Shown here: positions 4,836 through 5,022 of the stretch, one piece after another | How positions within the stretch are numbered: the stretch's first letter is position 1 | Layout: each line of letters opens with the position of its first letter | DNA from: an uncultured Shinella sp. | Lineage (GTDB): Bacteria > Pseudomonadota > Alphaproteobacteria > Rhizobiales > Rhizobiaceae | DNA length: 5,022 nt | Direction: 5' to 3' | NCBI GenBank assembly: GCA_946481465.1 | Contig: CAMLOC010000335.1 | Coordinates: forward strand, 1 to 5,022 | Program-made: the position numbers and the translations under genes | The notes under the pieces: generated by a model | Seen by the model: the letters and a program-made list of their open reading frames with translations, nothing else | Databases searched by the model: none | What the model was told of the DNA's origin: nothing

Positions 4836-5016
4836 AACCTGCCCCACCGTCTCTTACGGAACCGGGCGAAGATTGTGATTTTCGCCGTAACTGCCAAAGG
4901 TCCCTGTAGATTTTCCCGTCCCCGCATATCCCCGCGGTGGAGAATCGCAGACACTATGGCAAGCCGATGCGCCGGACCATGAGGGGCCGCGGATCGGGAA
5001 GGAACGGAGACTGCCG

Positions 5017-5022
5017 ATGGCC
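5017..5022 (+). CDS. Start of an unidentified gene (first two codons only)
   Basis: ATGGCC at the window edge is preceded by AAGGAACGGAGA, with GGAGA six bases from the ATG, a good ribosome site. Only Met-Ala is visible, so the product cannot be named. A short upstream reading frame (ATG 4956 to TGA 4982, eight codons, MASRCAGP) and an out-of-frame ATG at 4979 lie in its leader, but neither has a well-spaced ribosome site. The gene would be the natural target of the GANTC-rich region. Confidence 0.5.

Larger units (their letters stand above)
4524..4946. other. GANTC (CcrM site) cluster
   Basis: Thirteen GANTC sites start at 4524, 4542, 4584, 4650, 4673, 4720, 4726, 4752, 4761, 4768, 4778, 4829 and 4942. 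By eye only two others (2500, 4350) occur in the whole preceding 4,520 bases. GANTC is methylated by the cell-cycle DNA methyltransferase CcrM in alphaproteobacteria, and methylation there can alter promoter output through GcrA, CtrA or other proteins. Twelve sites within 310 bp, mostly in noncoding DNA, is far above the roughly one per 300 bp expected from this base composition. The function is unknown. Confidence 0.75.

Noticed and set aside
4148..4954. 268-codon minus-strand open frame across the WGR region and intergenic DNA
   Set aside because: Different frame from the WGR gene, overlaps the transporter end, Arg-rich, no domain or ribosome site.
4956..4982. Leader peptide MASRCAGP upstream of the gene at 5017
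   Set aside because: Nearest GGTGGAG is 13 bases from the ATG and there is no codon run pointing to attenuation; likely chance.
4625..5016. Chromosomal or plasmid replication origin
   Set aside because: GANTC density is suggestive, but no DnaA boxes (TTATCCACA-like), no extended AT-rich melting region and no replication gene are visible. Kept as a hypothesis within the GANTC finding only.

Overview
The window looks like chromosome or large-replicon DNA of a high-GC alphaproteobacterium, most likely Hyphomicrobiales/Rhizobiaceae (Rhizobium, Shinella, Ensifer or a relative). The evidence is the GC-rich codon use, a DUF1127 small protein, a WGR protein, and two copies of the C-rich/G-rich palindromic intergenic repeat typical of this group. 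The genus assignment is inference; no rRNA or marker gene is present.

Layout. 1-76: tail of an intergenic palindromic repeat downstream of fda. 77-973 (-): class I fructose-bisphosphate aldolase. 1044-2552 (-): a regulator with an OmpR/PhoB-type winged helix, a TolB-like middle domain and a TPR tail. It lies 70 bp upstream of the aldolase gene on the same strand, so the two may be co-transcribed. 2553-2676: divergent control region with four 11-bp T-rich tandem repeats next to the regulator start. 2677-2880 (+): DUF1127 protein. 2948-3090: a palindromic repeat element between two CATATG hexamers, placed directly before an MFS transporter gene (3094-4254, +). 4261-4518 (-): a short WGR-domain protein, convergent with the transporter. 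The two stop codons sit on opposite strands of one perfect 16-bp palindrome, and an identical palindrome lies about 90 bp upstream of the WGR start. 4625-5016: about 390 bp without a convincing gene, leading to the first two codons of a + strand gene at 5017.

The most striking signal is at the right end. GANTC, the CcrM methylation sequence of alphaproteobacteria, occurs only twice in the first 4,520 bases but 13 times in the last 500, with 12 copies inside 4524-4833. Many lie in the arms of nested inverted repeats. A near-consensus CtrA half-site and a -35-like TTGACG follow. This suggests a methylation-sensitive control or replication-related region, but no DnaA box was seen and the gene it would serve is cut off by the window edge.

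Working picture: one central-carbon enzyme gene preceded by a multidomain regulator that may control itself through the 11-bp repeats; a small DUF1127 protein possibly co-transcribed with an exporter-like MFS protein of unknown substrate; and a small WGR protein with its own palindromic control site. No complete novel defence or mobile system is visible; the novelty here is in the noncoding DNA.
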